Of a stretch of 64,000 nucleotides of DNA, positions 54,024-63,278 are shown in pieces. The translations under genes and the position numbers were made by a program. Source of the stretch: Brucepastera parasyntrophica (GTDB lineage: Bacteria; Spirochaetota; Spirochaetia; Treponematales; Treponemataceae); the NCBI RefSeq assembly GCF_022376835.1, contig NZ_CP084606.1:372001-436000 (forward strand), read 5' to 3'. The notes under the pieces were generated by a model. It was not told where the DNA came from and did not search any database. It worked only from the letters and a program-made list of their open reading frames with translations. Numbering within the stretch: position 1 is the first letter of the stretch; each line of letters opens with the position of its first letter.

Positions 54024-55838
54024 ATGAAAAAGTTTTTCCAGAATAACTCAATATTACTGCTTTTTTTTGTATCAGCCGCTGTTGTTTTGATTATTTCCTT
54101 ATATTCAAGATCTCTCATGAATTCCGCGACTTCAATGCTCGAGTATAACACGGAACAGCGGCTGCTTGTACTCAGCAAAGCTGCGGCAAATCTCGTTAGT
54201 GTAGAGGAACTTGAACAGTTTAAAGAACCGGAGGATATGCAGAAACCGCTTTATTCTGAAATCCGCCGGCGGCTTGCGGATTTTGTTGAAGATTCCGATA
54301 TCCTGTTTGCCTATTATTTGCGGCCGAAAAACGGTATGCTCCAATTTGTAGTTGATAATGATTTTGATCAGGACTCTCAGGTCGGTCTGGACAGCGAACT
54401 GGTTGATTTTGAACCTGCGCCGACGCAGGCTTTTAACGGCATCGCTACAAGCAGCGGACTGGGTAATTATTCCCAAAACTGGGACGGAATTCTCGCGGCC
54501 TACGCTCCCGTTTATGATACAGACGGAAATATTTACTGTATAGCCGGGGTCGATATGTCTGATGAACAAATTGTTTTTGTCAAAAACAATATGGAGCTTT
54601 TAACGATCGTCCAGATCATCTCTCTGGCAATAGTAATAATAAGCGGATTTTGGGGACTCAAGCTGTTTCATAAAAAAGCGGTTCTCGCAGAAAGTGCAAG
54701 CAGGGCAAAGAGCGGTTTTCTTTCCCGCATGAGTCATGAAATACGGACACCCCTGAATGCAATCATTGGTTTCAGCCGGATGGCCGGAGAAACCGGTGAT
54801 ACAGAAAAAACAAAAGAATATCTGGACAATATCAACACCGCTTCGGGACATCTTTTAAATCTGATAAATGATATTCTGGATATTTCCAAAATAGAATCAG
54901 GAAAAATGTTTTTGGATGAATCATATACTAATACACAAAACGAAATAGACACCATAAGCAGCATGATTATTCCCCAGGTAGAGGCGAAAAAGCAGAATTT
55001 CACCCTTTCTGTTTCAGAAAATCTTCCGCAGTATGTATACTGTGACAGTACGCATATTAAACAGATAATAATAAACCTCCTTTCAAACGCCGTAAAATTT
55101 ACTCCGGAAGGCGGAAACATTTCACTGCATATAAAAGCGGCTGAAATAAAAAATGGTTTCTGCACTATGGAATGGCGGGTAAAAGACAACGGTATAGGGA
55201 TTGAACCGGAGTTTCTGGAAAAACTGTTCCAGCCCTTTGAACAGGGTGACGGGAGTACGACCAGAAAATACGGAGGAACAGGACTTGGCCTTGCCATTTC
55301 GAAGCAGCTTGCGGAAATGATGGGCGGCAGGCTCGAGGTCTTCAGCGCTCCGGGATCAGGCAGCGAATTTATTGTAACGATGAAACTGAGAACAGCCACT
55401 GCCGATGAATCTCAAAATGATGTATTTCCCACAACAAATACTGATCTTGATTTAAACGGAAAACACATTCTGCTCATTGAGGATTCTGAACTGAATCAGA
55501 TAATTGCAGAGAATGTTTTGACAGGCATGGGGGCCACGGTTGATTTTGCGGGTAATGGTTTAAATGGTCTTAATATGTATTTTGAACATCCTGAAAAATT
55601 CGATATGATTTTTATGGATATTCAGATGCCGATTATGGATGGCCATGAAACTACCCGAAAAATACGCGCGTCAGAACTCCCGAATGCCACTACAATACCT
55701 ATTATTGCAATGACCGCAAATGTTTTCAAAGAGGATATTCAAAAGGCAAAAGACGCGGGGATGAATGCGCATATCGGCAAACCTCTGGATATAGCCCAGG
55801 TGAAAAGAACAATAGCTTCAGTGTTATTTTCTGTTTAA
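54024..55838 (+). CDS. Hybrid sensor histidine kinase with receiver domain
   Basis: A 604-aa membrane protein. Transmembrane segments lie near residues 8-30 and 190-212. Between them is a periplasmic sensor of dCache type (WDGILAAYAPVYDTDGNIYCIAGVD near its end). Then come HisKA with the phospho-acceptor His in MSHEIRTPLNAIIGFS (about residue 237), the HATPase with NAVKFTPEGG, DNGIGI and GGTGLGLAISK, and a C-terminal receiver (HILLIEDSELNQ, phospho-acceptor Asp in MIFMDIQMP, conserved Lys in HIGKPLD). No separate response regulator or output gene is adjacent, so the downstream target is unknown. An AGAGG site precedes the ATG. Confidence 0.88.
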   Translation: MKKFFQNNSILLLFFVSAAVVLIISLYSRSLMNSATSMLEYNTEQRLLVLSKAAANLVSVEELEQFKEPEDMQKPLYSEIRRRLADFVEDSDILFAYYLRPKNGMLQFVVDNDFDQDSQVGLDSELVDFEPAPTQAFNGIATSSGLGNYSQNWDGILAAYAPVYDTDGNIYCIAGVDMSDEQIVFVKNNMELLTIVQIISLAIVIISGFWGLKLFHKKAVLAESASRAKSGFLSRMSHEIRTPLNAIIGFSRMAGETGDTEKTKEYLDNINTASGHLLNLINDILDISKIESGKMFLDESYTNTQNEIDTISSMIIPQVEAKKQNFTLSVSENLPQYVYCDSTHIKQIIINLLSNAVKFTPEGGNISLHIKAAEIKNGFCTMEWRVKDNGIGIEPEFLEKLFQPFEQGDGSTTRKYGGTGLGLAISKQLAEMMGGRLEVFSAPGSGSEFIVTMKLRTATADESQNDVFPTTNTDLDLNGKHILLIEDSELNQIIAENVLTGMGATVDFAGNGLNGLNMYFEHPEKFDMIFMDIQMPIMDGHETTRKIRASELPNATTIPIIAMTANVFKEDIQKAKDAGMNAHIGKPLDIAQVKRTIASVLFSV

Positions 55839-56030
55839 TTTCAAAAATATCTGTAATTCTTCCGGAATAACTGATATGTTTTTGTCTTTCGGCGTATATA
55901 GCCTTTACAATACCGGATGAATGGACGAAAATGTATATACAAGCTTTTTCAAAAAATGAAGTTTTGAAAAACATAAAATAAAAAACCGGCGCTTGTATCT
56001 TATGCCGGAATTAATAATCGGAAGGGCCTC

Positions 56031-56900
56031 ATGAAAACTCACAACATTCCAAAAAAAAACAAAGACTTTTTTGAAGGGTGGTTTTTTAAACACCAGAATA
56101 ATGAACAGGGCATAGCGTTTATTCCCGGAATCAATATAACAAAGGAAGGCGAAAAAAAAGTTTTTATCCAGATAATAACAAACACAGAATCATTTAATGT
56201 CGATTATGATGCTAATGATTTCTCAGTTGATAAAAAAGATTTATTTGTAAAAATTGGAAACAGTATTTTCAGTGACAGCGGTATAAAGATTGATATTAAT
56301 ACACCTGAAGTTATCTGTACGGGCGAATTGAACTACGGCCCGATAACACCGATTAATTACAATATCATGGGGCCGTTTTCTGTATTCCGTAATATGGAAT
56401 GCAACCATGGGGTTATAAGCATGCACCATTCAGTAAATGGAACTCTTACTCTTAATGGAACTGTCTTTTCTTTTGAAAATGCAAACGGGTACATTGAAAA
56501 AGACTGGGGTTATTCATTTCCGGAAACCTATACCTGGCTGCAATGCAATGATGACTGCTCTATTATGGTATCAATCGCGACGATACCATTCTTTGGGCTT
56601 TTTTTCCAGGGACTGATTTCAGTTATACGGTATAAAAACAAAGAATACCGGATCGCAACTTATAATGGCGGAAAAGTAATATACAATAATGAAAAAGGGC
56701 TTATGATAAAAAAAGGAACTTATACACTGAAAGCTGAATTCAGCGATACTGTATCACATCCGCTGAAAGCCCCTGATTCCGGAAATATGAGCAGAATAAT
56801 CAGGGAAAGTATTTCATGCAAAGTAAATTTTGAGTTTGCACGCGGAAAAACACTATTGTTTACTGCGGAAAACAGAATTGCCGGATACGAACGGGCCTGA
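56031..56900 (+). CDS. Tocopherol cyclase-like family protein
   Basis: A 289-aa soluble protein without signal peptide. FFEGWFFKHQ near residue 14, FRNMECNHGVISMHHSVNG in the middle and GYIEKDWGYSFPETYTWLQC near residue 150 match the bacterial proteins grouped with plant tocopherol cyclase (a lipocalin-like double fold). Bacterial members are not shown to make tocopherol, and a spirochaete is unlikely to, so the name marks family only. It stands alone between the kinase and a convergent HEAT-protein gene, 18 nt from the latter's stop. Confidence 0.7.
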   Translation: MKTHNIPKKNKDFFEGWFFKHQNNEQGIAFIPGINITKEGEKKVFIQIITNTESFNVDYDANDFSVDKKDLFVKIGNSIFSDSGIKIDINTPEVICTGELNYGPITPINYNIMGPFSVFRNMECNHGVISMHHSVNGTLTLNGTVFSFENANGYIEKDWGYSFPETYTWLQCNDDCSIMVSIATIPFFGLFFQGLISVIRYKNKEYRIATYNGGKVIYNNEKGLMIKKGTYTLKAEFSDTVSHPLKAPDSGNMSRIIRESISCKVNFEFARGKTLLFTAENRIAGYERA

Positions 56901-56918
56901 TACAAGTTGCCGGAAAAA

Positions 56919-58283
56919 TCAGTTTTCTGTCGTTTCTGATTCAGACGGATTATCAGAGGTGCTTTCCAAAACCCTTTTAGCGCGCCTCTGCAAAGCTCCC
57001 TGTTTTTCATCATCAGCTATTCTTTCTATTTGCGGAGTAAGGCCCGCATAGCGGTTCCTTTCATACATATCAATCCCTATACTTCGCGTCAGGGTATCGG
57101 AATGGGACAAATAAGCTGATGCAAGCGGCTCAATTTCACGGTTATCCCTTTTTGACAGCATTTTTCCGATTTCATAGCGGAGCCAGGTTTTCTTGTTATC
57201 CTGCAGCGTTTCCCGCGCGGCTTTTTCAACATCGGGATAATACAGGGAAAAGTCAGCGTCAAGCAAAACGGTCATTGCTTTCAGCCGGGTCTTGTCCGCA
57301 ATTCTGGTATTATTCATTTGCTCGAGGAGCCAGGCATTCGCATCAGGATCGTTAAAAACACCAAGCGCTTCAAATGCCCGCATTTTCACCGCCTCAACGG
57401 GATCAGTTTTTGCCCGGTGCAGAATAAACGGGACAGCCTCGTTGAGATGTCTTTTTTCGGCCGCCGCTATCGCCTCGATACGGATTTTATAATAGGAATC
57501 CCTGAAAGCGTCAAGAATAATTTCCGTTGCTTCGGGATCATCAAACGAAGACAGCGCTGTCACGGCAGCAGTCCTGATAATAGGATCAGTTTCATTGAAT
57601 AGATTCACCAGAACAGGGAGCGCTTCAGTTTTTTTCAGGTTACCCAGCGCAGTCGCTGCGGCCGCTCTTATAACAGCATTCTCGTCAGCGTTCTGCGCAA
57701 TTTCGGCAAAACGTTCCCATATTTCTTCAGCCTGTAATTCTCCCAGGGCAGTCATAACATTCTGGCGGATTATCAGCCGCTGTCTTTCATCCCCCGGAAG
57801 TTCCGCATCCATATATGCGATCAGAAATTGAGCATCTTCACTTGTGCCGATTTTTCCGAGAGCACGGATAGCCGAATCACGGTAATCACTGTTTTCATTT
57901 TCGAGAATCTTCCGTATCTGCGGCGCAGCGGAAGAAAGTTTCAAATCCGTGACATAGGCCAGCACAGATAATACAAGTGTCTTCTTTTCATCATAAGGAT
58001 CCTCAAGTATTTCGAGACAATAGTCTTCCAGTTCCGGATTTTTCTGGGCGCTGTACAGCCGGAGAATATGCTCCTTGATTGAAGTACTCTTTGTCTTATA
58101 GAAAAGTTCCGTTAATTCCGTATTATATTCTTTTGAATCTTCATTCTGGAGTTTTGTTATCAGTTCGGTTATTTCGCCTTCAAGTCCGTACTTAATAATC
58201 TCCCGGCGCTCTTCATGTTCCGACTTTTGTGCATATATGGAAAAGGAACACAGAAAAAAAATACAAAATAAAAACCGCTTCAT
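56919..58283 (-). CDS. Secreted HEAT-repeat protein
   Basis: A 454-aa exported protein. The signal peptide covers residues 1-18 (LFCIFFLCSFSIYA). About eight HEAT/PBS-lyase-type repeats follow, for example DSAIRALGKIG, AAATALGNLKKTEALPVL, RTAAVTALSSFDDPEA and MRAFEALGVFNDPDA. Such solenoids bind other proteins; the export signal puts it in the periplasm. It overlaps tgt by 4 nt (ATGA) and is the last gene of the minus-strand run from pnp. Function unknown. Confidence 0.78.
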   Translation of the reverse strand: MKRFLFCIFFLCSFSIYAQKSEHEERREIIKYGLEGEITELITKLQNEDSKEYNTELTELFYKTKSTSIKEHILRLYSAQKNPELEDYCLEILEDPYDEKKTLVLSVLAYVTDLKLSSAAPQIRKILENENSDYRDSAIRALGKIGTSEDAQFLIAYMDAELPGDERQRLIIRQNVMTALGELQAEEIWERFAEIAQNADENAVIRAAAATALGNLKKTEALPVLVNLFNETDPIIRTAAVTALSSFDDPEATEIILDAFRDSYYKIRIEAIAAAEKRHLNEAVPFILHRAKTDPVEAVKMRAFEALGVFNDPDANAWLLEQMNNTRIADKTRLKAMTVLLDADFSLYYPDVEKAARETLQDNKKTWLRYEIGKMLSKRDNREIEPLASAYLSHSDTLTRSIGIDMYERNRYAGLTPQIERIADDEKQGALQRRAKRVLESTSDNPSESETTEN

Positions 58284-59419
58284 TTTTTGCCTCCGGTAAA
58301 ACGTTCAAGAAATGATTTTCTGTAAACAAGGAAGGTGTCGGAGTTTATGGCCTCCCGTATTTCTTCCACCAGCCGGTTCATAAAAGCCAGATTATGATAG
58401 GTCGCGAGCATTGAACTCAGTATTTCATCATTTTTGTATAAATGTCTCATATAGGCTCTTGAATACTCCCGACAGACTCTGCAGGAACATTCAGGGTCTA
58501 TCGGCGAAAAGTCCGCCGCATATTTTTCTTTCTTTATCGCAATGGTACCGTCTCTTGTAAAAAGGGAACCGTTACGGGCATTTCTGGAAGGCAGCACGCA
58601 GTCAAAAATATCAATACCATTCATGACAGCATCAAGGATATAATCCGGCGTTCCTATTCCCATAACATAGCGAGGTTTATCATCGGGAAGATGTTCCGCC
58701 GATAATGCGAGAAATTCATTATACACATCAGCGGGCTCTCCTACTGAAAGACCGCCGATTGCTATCCCCGGCGTATCCAGTTCGACAACCCGCTCCACAC
58801 TTTCTGCCCTGAGATCCCGGTAAAAATTCCCCTGCACTATTGCAAATAATTTCCCCTGATATTCTTCGGGTGTTTCGAGCCAGGCTTTCTTTGCCCGCTG
58901 CGCCCAGCTGCTTGTTATTTCAAGCGCCTGCTTTGCTTTTTTCCATTCGGTCCCGTAACCTGTACAGACATCAAGCTGCATTTGGATATCGCTGTTCAAA
59001 CAGGCCTGTACCGAAACTATGTCTTCCGGCGTTAAAAAATGGGAAGAACCGTCAATATGACTGCGGAATTTAACTCCGTCAGAGGTAATCTTTCTGAATG
59101 CGGAAAGAGAAAATATCTGATATCCGCCCGAATCGGTTAAAAAATTTTTTTTCCAGCCGGAAAAACCATGGAGACCGCCGGCGGCACGTATAATTTCCGC
59201 CCCCGGGCGTAAATACAAATGATAGGTATTGGCAAGAATGATTTCAAAACCTATCTCATCAAGCCAGTCCTTTGTCATTGCCTTGACTGTCGCATTTGTC
59301 CCCACAGGCATAAACGCCGGTGTATTAACGGTTCCGTGAGGCAATGAAATACTCCCGGTACGCGCACCGCAGGAATTATCCCGGTGTTTTAAAGTAAAAA
59401 TTTTATCAGTTTTCTGCAC
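58280..59419 (-). CDS. tgt: Queuine tRNA-guanine transglycosylase Tgt
   Basis: A 379-aa enzyme that swaps guanine 34 for preQ1 in tRNAs with GUN anticodons. Features are NTPAFMPVGTNATVK, the LANTYHLYLRPG segment, the catalytic-Asp region FLTDSGGYQIFSL, IAIGGLSVGEP, and ERFT-type ending. The zinc site is in CSCRVCREYSRAYMRHL (three Cys and the His). The length is normal. Together with queA at 24 kb it shows that the cell makes queuosine-modified tRNA. It lies 14 nt after lptG and overlaps the HEAT gene. Confidence 0.95.
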   Translation of the reverse strand: MQKTDKIFTLKHRDNSCGARTGSISLPHGTVNTPAFMPVGTNATVKAMTKDWLDEIGFEIILANTYHLYLRPGAEIIRAAGGLHGFSGWKKNFLTDSGGYQIFSLSAFRKITSDGVKFRSHIDGSSHFLTPEDIVSVQACLNSDIQMQLDVCTGYGTEWKKAKQALEITSSWAQRAKKAWLETPEEYQGKLFAIVQGNFYRDLRAESVERVVELDTPGIAIGGLSVGEPADVYNEFLALSAEHLPDDKPRYVMGIGTPDYILDAVMNGIDIFDCVLPSRNARNGSLFTRDGTIAIKKEKYAADFSPIDPECSCRVCREYSRAYMRHLYKNDEILSSMLATYHNLAFMNRLVEEIREAINSDTFLVYRKSFLERFTGGKK

Positions 59420-59433
59420 TTTTTATGTCCTTG

Positions 59434-60486
59434 CTACCCTAAGAATCGCAACACTGGCTCCGAAAAAAATATTACCGGAACCCAGGCTCCGGCAAGCGGT
59501 GAAATATATTCCCATTTTGCAAGAATCATAGTAATCATCTGCATTACATAGTATAAAACCGCAATTGAAAGGCTTAGTAACAAACTCATAAGGAGAATAT
59601 TTTTCTTAAAACGTCCGCCCAGGGAAATCGAAAAAAACAAAACAATAAAAATTGTAAACGGAAAGGAAAACCGTCTGTAATAATTTGACAGCATCTCCGC
59701 GTAAGGAAGCCCTGCCCGCCGGGCATTCTCAATATATACTTTTGCTTCTTCGGCAGATAACTCATCCACAGACGTTACGTTTCTCTGGAAAATTTCCGGA
59801 GATTCTGTCAGTTCATAGGGAACTATATCTTCCTCTACGAGAACATCATCTTTTATAATATACGTTATCGGGGTTTCGAGAACCCATTCGCTTCCCGACC
59901 ATTTTCCCGAGGGGGCCTGAATAACGGCTTCGAGGTCGCCGTCCTCGGTCCTGATTACTACAATAAGAGAGTACAGCTTTTTATCTCCCGCCTGATAAAA
60001 ATCAGCGGTATATACCACTTTTCGTGATTCGGAAATAACAACAACATTACCGTTGTTCAATGATTCCTGCTGGTTAAGAAGAACCCTGTTTAATGCGTTC
60101 TTTTGCGCAAGGGAATGAATAACAACTCTGTCCTCAAAAAAGAACATGCCAAAGGAAAGTAAAAGACCGAGAACAAGGAGCGGTATAATCAGTTTATACA
60201 GGGGATAGCCTGCGGCAAATACCGAAGTCAGCTCATTTCTTGCATACATTGAACCCATTGTATATGCCGAAGCAAAAAGAACAGCCATCGGCATTGAATA
60301 GGAAATACATTTCGGGATATACAGGATCATTACCGTTATAACGGAACGTATCGGAGCCTCATTTGCAAGGTATCGCCATAAATTGGCAAATAAATCACCC
60401 AGCTCAAGCAGCAGGATAAAAAAAAGAAGGGCAAAAAAGCAAATTGGTATAAACTGCTGCAGCAGGTACCGCTGTAATAGCTTCAT
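59434..60486 (-). CDS. lptG: LptF/LptG-family permease, LptG-like
   Basis: A 350-aa inner-membrane protein with about six spans, three at each end (LLQRYLLQQFIPICFFALLFFILLL given in part: LLQRYLLQQFIP; LLLSLSIAVLYYVMQMITM near the end). A periplasmic beta-jellyroll of about 150 residues lies between them. This is the YjgP/YjgQ layout. LptF and LptG form the ABC transporter core that lifts lipopolysaccharide, or a related lipid, out of the inner membrane. The start overlaps the stop of the neighbouring family member by 4 nt. Which of the two is F or G is assigned by order and similarity and is not certain. Confidence 0.78.
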   Translation of the reverse strand: MKLLQRYLLQQFIPICFFALLFFILLLELGDLFANLWRYLANEAPIRSVITVMILYIPKCISYSMPMAVLFASAYTMGSMYARNELTSVFAAGYPLYKLIIPLLVLGLLLSFGMFFFEDRVVIHSLAQKNALNRVLLNQQESLNNGNVVVISESRKVVYTADFYQAGDKKLYSLIVVIRTEDGDLEAVIQAPSGKWSGSEWVLETPITYIIKDDVLVEEDIVPYELTESPEIFQRNVTSVDELSAEEAKVYIENARRAGLPYAEMLSNYYRRFSFPFTIFIVLFFSISLGGRFKKNILLMSLLLSLSIAVLYYVMQMITMILAKWEYISPLAGAWVPVIFFSEPVLRFLG

Positions 60487-61583
60487 TTGAAAAACCTTCT
60501 TCCAAGCGCGATAAGTCCAACCAGCAGAACAACCAGATTAGGCAGCCACATTGCCAGCGTCCCGTTAAAATCGAGACGGACGCTCAGCGTCTGCCCTCCA
60601 ATGAGCATCGCCCAGTATAACACAGCAATAATTAATCCGAAAATAAACCCCACACTTTGTCCGTTTGTTTTGGCAGTAAGTCCGAGCGGAAAAGAAAGAA
60701 TAACAAAAAAGAAGGCTCCAAAAGGTATGGTAAACTTTTTATGAAATTCCATTTTCCACATATTCAGAACCCTGGGGTTTTCCTGAATTTCCTGGCGCTG
60801 AATTTCCCGGTACAAGTCACGTGAAGTCATTTCCCGCGGAGTAACAGAACTCGAATAATTCGACAATAGATTTTTTGCGAGCATATTATATGAGATGGTC
60901 TGCGCCTCAATTATATCAAATTTTTTTCTGTCTCTTTTGTCAAAACTGGCGACAAGGGCATTCTGCATTTCCAGAGTCATGAGTATTGCGTAATCATTTG
61001 ATTTCAGTATCTTTGCATCGGGAGCGGCGACAACCCTTTTATTCCCCATATTGTCGGAATCTATCAGAAGAATGCTATCCATGGTTTCGTTTTTTATGGT
61101 TCCGGAAATTACAATTGCATTCTGGCTTCTTTTTATGGAATTTGACTCCAGCTCCAGAGCCGGGGTCGAGGTCAGGATTTTCCGGTACAGAGAATTGAAT
61201 TTTATGGTACCCAGAGGCAAAAGAATATCATTTGTCATAAAGGAAACCATAGAAACAAGAATACCTACAGCGAGTATGGGCAGAAAAATAAACCGGAGAG
61301 ATACCCCGAGAGCATTCATTGCAAGAATCTCCCGGTCACTTACAAGGCGTCCAACACCCATCAGGGTACCTACAAGAGCGGCAAACGGAGCGGAAGTCGC
61401 AATTATTGAGGGAAGCGCGTAAATAATCAGCAGCGCAACATCTTTAAATGGGGCCTTTTTTGAAAGAATATCTTCAGCCATAAGCAATATCTGATTAACA
61501 AAAAAATAAGAAAAAAGAAAAGAAAGCAGACAAAAAATAGAGAAGCATTTCCTTGGCAATGTACAAAAAAGCGTCTTTCGCAT
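60483..61583 (-). CDS. lptF: LptF/LptG-family permease, LptF-like
   Basis: A 366-aa inner-membrane protein with the same layout as its neighbour. It has hydrophobic spans at residues 10-35, 50-75 and 95-118, a periplasmic domain, then three C-terminal spans. The conserved PFGAFFFVILSFPLGLTAK segment lies near residue 290. It forms the LptFG heterodimer with the next gene. The ATG follows the dut stop directly (TAAATG). The presence of both permeases suggests an outer-membrane glycolipid is exported, although many treponemes lack classical LPS. Confidence 0.8.
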   Translation of the reverse strand: MRKTLFCTLPRKCFSIFCLLSFLFSYFFVNQILLMAEDILSKKAPFKDVALLIIYALPSIIATSAPFAALVGTLMGVGRLVSDREILAMNALGVSLRFIFLPILAVGILVSMVSFMTNDILLPLGTIKFNSLYRKILTSTPALELESNSIKRSQNAIVISGTIKNETMDSILLIDSDNMGNKRVVAAPDAKILKSNDYAILMTLEMQNALVASFDKRDRKKFDIIEAQTISYNMLAKNLLSNYSSSVTPREMTSRDLYREIQRQEIQENPRVLNMWKMEFHKKFTIPFGAFFFVILSFPLGLTAKTNGQSVGFIFGLIIAVLYWAMLIGGQTLSVRLDFNGTLAMWLPNLVVLLVGLIALGRRFFK

Positions 61584-62023
61584 TTATTTTCTTCCGGTTG
61601 AACCGTATCCTCCGGCGGAACGTTCCGTTTCAGAAAGAGCTTCCACCTGTATAAAAGAAGCATGATCGACCTTTGAAACAATCAGCTGGGCAATCCGGTC
61701 GCCATGTTCCACTGTGAACGGTTCCTTTCCGAGATTAATCAGTACAATGCCGATTTCCCCCGGTAATCTGAATCGATTGTTCCCGGAGTATTTAGTATTG
61801 TTATTCCGTGTTTCATTGCAAGCCCGGAACGGGGTCTTACCTGTATTTCATATCCCGGGGGAATTTCCGTACTGATCCCGGTCGGAATCAGACAGCGGTC
61901 AAAAGGGTCCAGCGTTACAGGTTTTTCAAGAAAAGCGCAAATATCAGCGCCGGCGGCGCCGGCGGTTTTATATTCAGGTGTTACCGCGCCTTTTTTAGCT
62001 GTAAAACGGATAACTGCGTCCAT
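61584..62023 (-). CDS. dut: dUTP diphosphatase, frameshifted
   Basis: About 146 aa in two frames. The first gives [12 protein letters not shown], motif 1 [10 protein letters not shown], motif 2 [12 protein letters not shown] and motif 3 [12 protein letters not shown]. The second frame continues [11 protein letters not shown] with motif 4 GDRIAQLI and motif 5 [10 protein letters not shown]. The join is a run of five C at 61757-61761 (G coding) that should be six. dUTPase removes dUTP and makes dUMP for thymidylate; it is usually essential, so a sequence error is the likely cause. The start at 62023 has GGGAG upstream and lies inside the M16 peptidase 3' end (29-nt overlap). Confidence 0.87.
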
Positions 62024-63278
62024 ATTTTTTACACTCCCTGAGGCATTTTTGTTTCGCATATACAACAAGATTCTTCTTTTTATCATCAAATGAATCAAGC
62101 GCCGTTTCAATATCAGACCCGTTTATATTGTTTATCATTTCCGCGGAATCTTCAACAGAAAGAATAGTCCCGTTGTAAAAGAACTGCCGGGCAAGCCGCT
62201 TCATTCTGTTTTCGGTATCATCGGCATTTAAAAGAAGTTCTCCCGATACATGGGATTTTGCCTCCTGAATTTCATCACTGCTGAAACCCTTCTCCCCGAT
62301 TTCAGTGATTTCGGATAACAGAACGCTCAGCGTTTCTGTGGTCTTTTCGGGAGGAACCGAAACCCCTGCCGTCCAAAAGGCAGAATCCCTGTTAAAGAGA
62401 TAAAAACTGAATACAGAATAACACAGCCCTCTTTTTTCTCTCAGATTCTGAAAGAGCCGGGAACTTACCATATCTCCGATTATAGCATTGATCACAGCCC
62501 ATGAATACCAGCCTGTATCCGTTTTTGATTCATTTATGGGATAGGAAAGATATATCTGTGACTGTGAAAAACGGGATTCCTCAAAAAAAACGCCGGACTT
62601 CCAAACCGGATGTATATCAGGGTTAAGCAAAGGATCGGTATTTTCAAACTCACTCTCGATAATTGAAACCAGCCTGTCCGTACACAGATTGCCGGCCGCC
62701 GTTATCAGCGGAGAAGTATTTTGAATAAAGAGGCGGTAATTTTCCCTGATTGTGTCTGAAGCGAGAGATTCAATGTCCCTGACTGTACCGGTTATCGGAT
62801 GTGATATCCGGTGATCAGGGTACATCAGAGAAAAAGCTTTTTCCATTCCGGATTCGTCGGGATCATCACACTGGGCGAGAATCTCACTGACTATAACAGA
62901 CCGCTCGCGTTCTATTTCCGCATCGGCAAAAACAGAACGCCGGACCATGGAGCAGAGAATTCTTAAAGCGTCTTCCGCATTCTGCGGCGGGACCAGGCAG
63001 TAGATACATATCATTTCCCTTTCGGTAAATGCGTTTACATATCCGCCGATCCTGTCAAAATAACGCGCAATATCAATTGAAGACAGAGTATCGGTCCCCT
63101 TAAAAAGCATATGCTCTATAAAATGCATAACGCCTGACGAACCCGCTCTTTCATCACGGGAGCCGGTCGGGAACCATATACCGATTGCCGCAGAATGGGC
63201 GGCGGCAATCGGTTCGCTTATAAAATGAACGCCGTTTTTAATTATTTTCCGGGTTAGGGGCATCATCTCCAATCGCAT
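61995..63278 (-). CDS. M16-family zinc peptidase (pitrilysin type)
   Basis: A 427-aa protein. The inverted zinc motif [11 protein letters not shown] lies near residue 48, with the distal Glu in the [10 protein letters not shown] segment. The C-terminal half repeats the fold without the site ([19 protein letters not shown] type, here [17 protein letters not shown]). Many bacteria carry this mlpA/ymxG-type gene just after pnp, as here. There is no signal peptide, so it is probably cytosolic. The exact start is uncertain: ATGs at 63278, 63266 and 63263 are all possible, the last two nearer a GGAG. It overlaps pnp by about 40 nt if the first is used. Confidence 0.82.
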   Translation of the reverse strand: MRLEMMPLTRKIIKNGVHFISEPIAAAHSAAIGIWFPTGSRDERAGSSGVMHFIEHMLFKGTDTLSSIDIARYFDRIGGYVNAFTEREMICIYCLVPPQNAEDALRILCSMVRRSVFADAEIERERSVIVSEILAQCDDPDESGMEKAFSLMYPDHRISHPITGTVRDIESLASDTIRENYRLFIQNTSPLITAAGNLCTDRLVSIIESEFENTDPLLNPDIHPVWKSGVFFEESRFSQSQIYLSYPINESKTDTGWYSWAVINAIIGDMVSSRLFQNLREKRGLCYSVFSFYLFNRDSAFWTAGVSVPPEKTTETLSVLLSEITEIGEKGFSSDEIQEAKSHVSGELLLNADDTENRMKRLARQFFYNGTILSVEDSAEMINNINGSDIETALDSFDDKKKNLVVYAKQKCLRECKKYGRSYPFYS

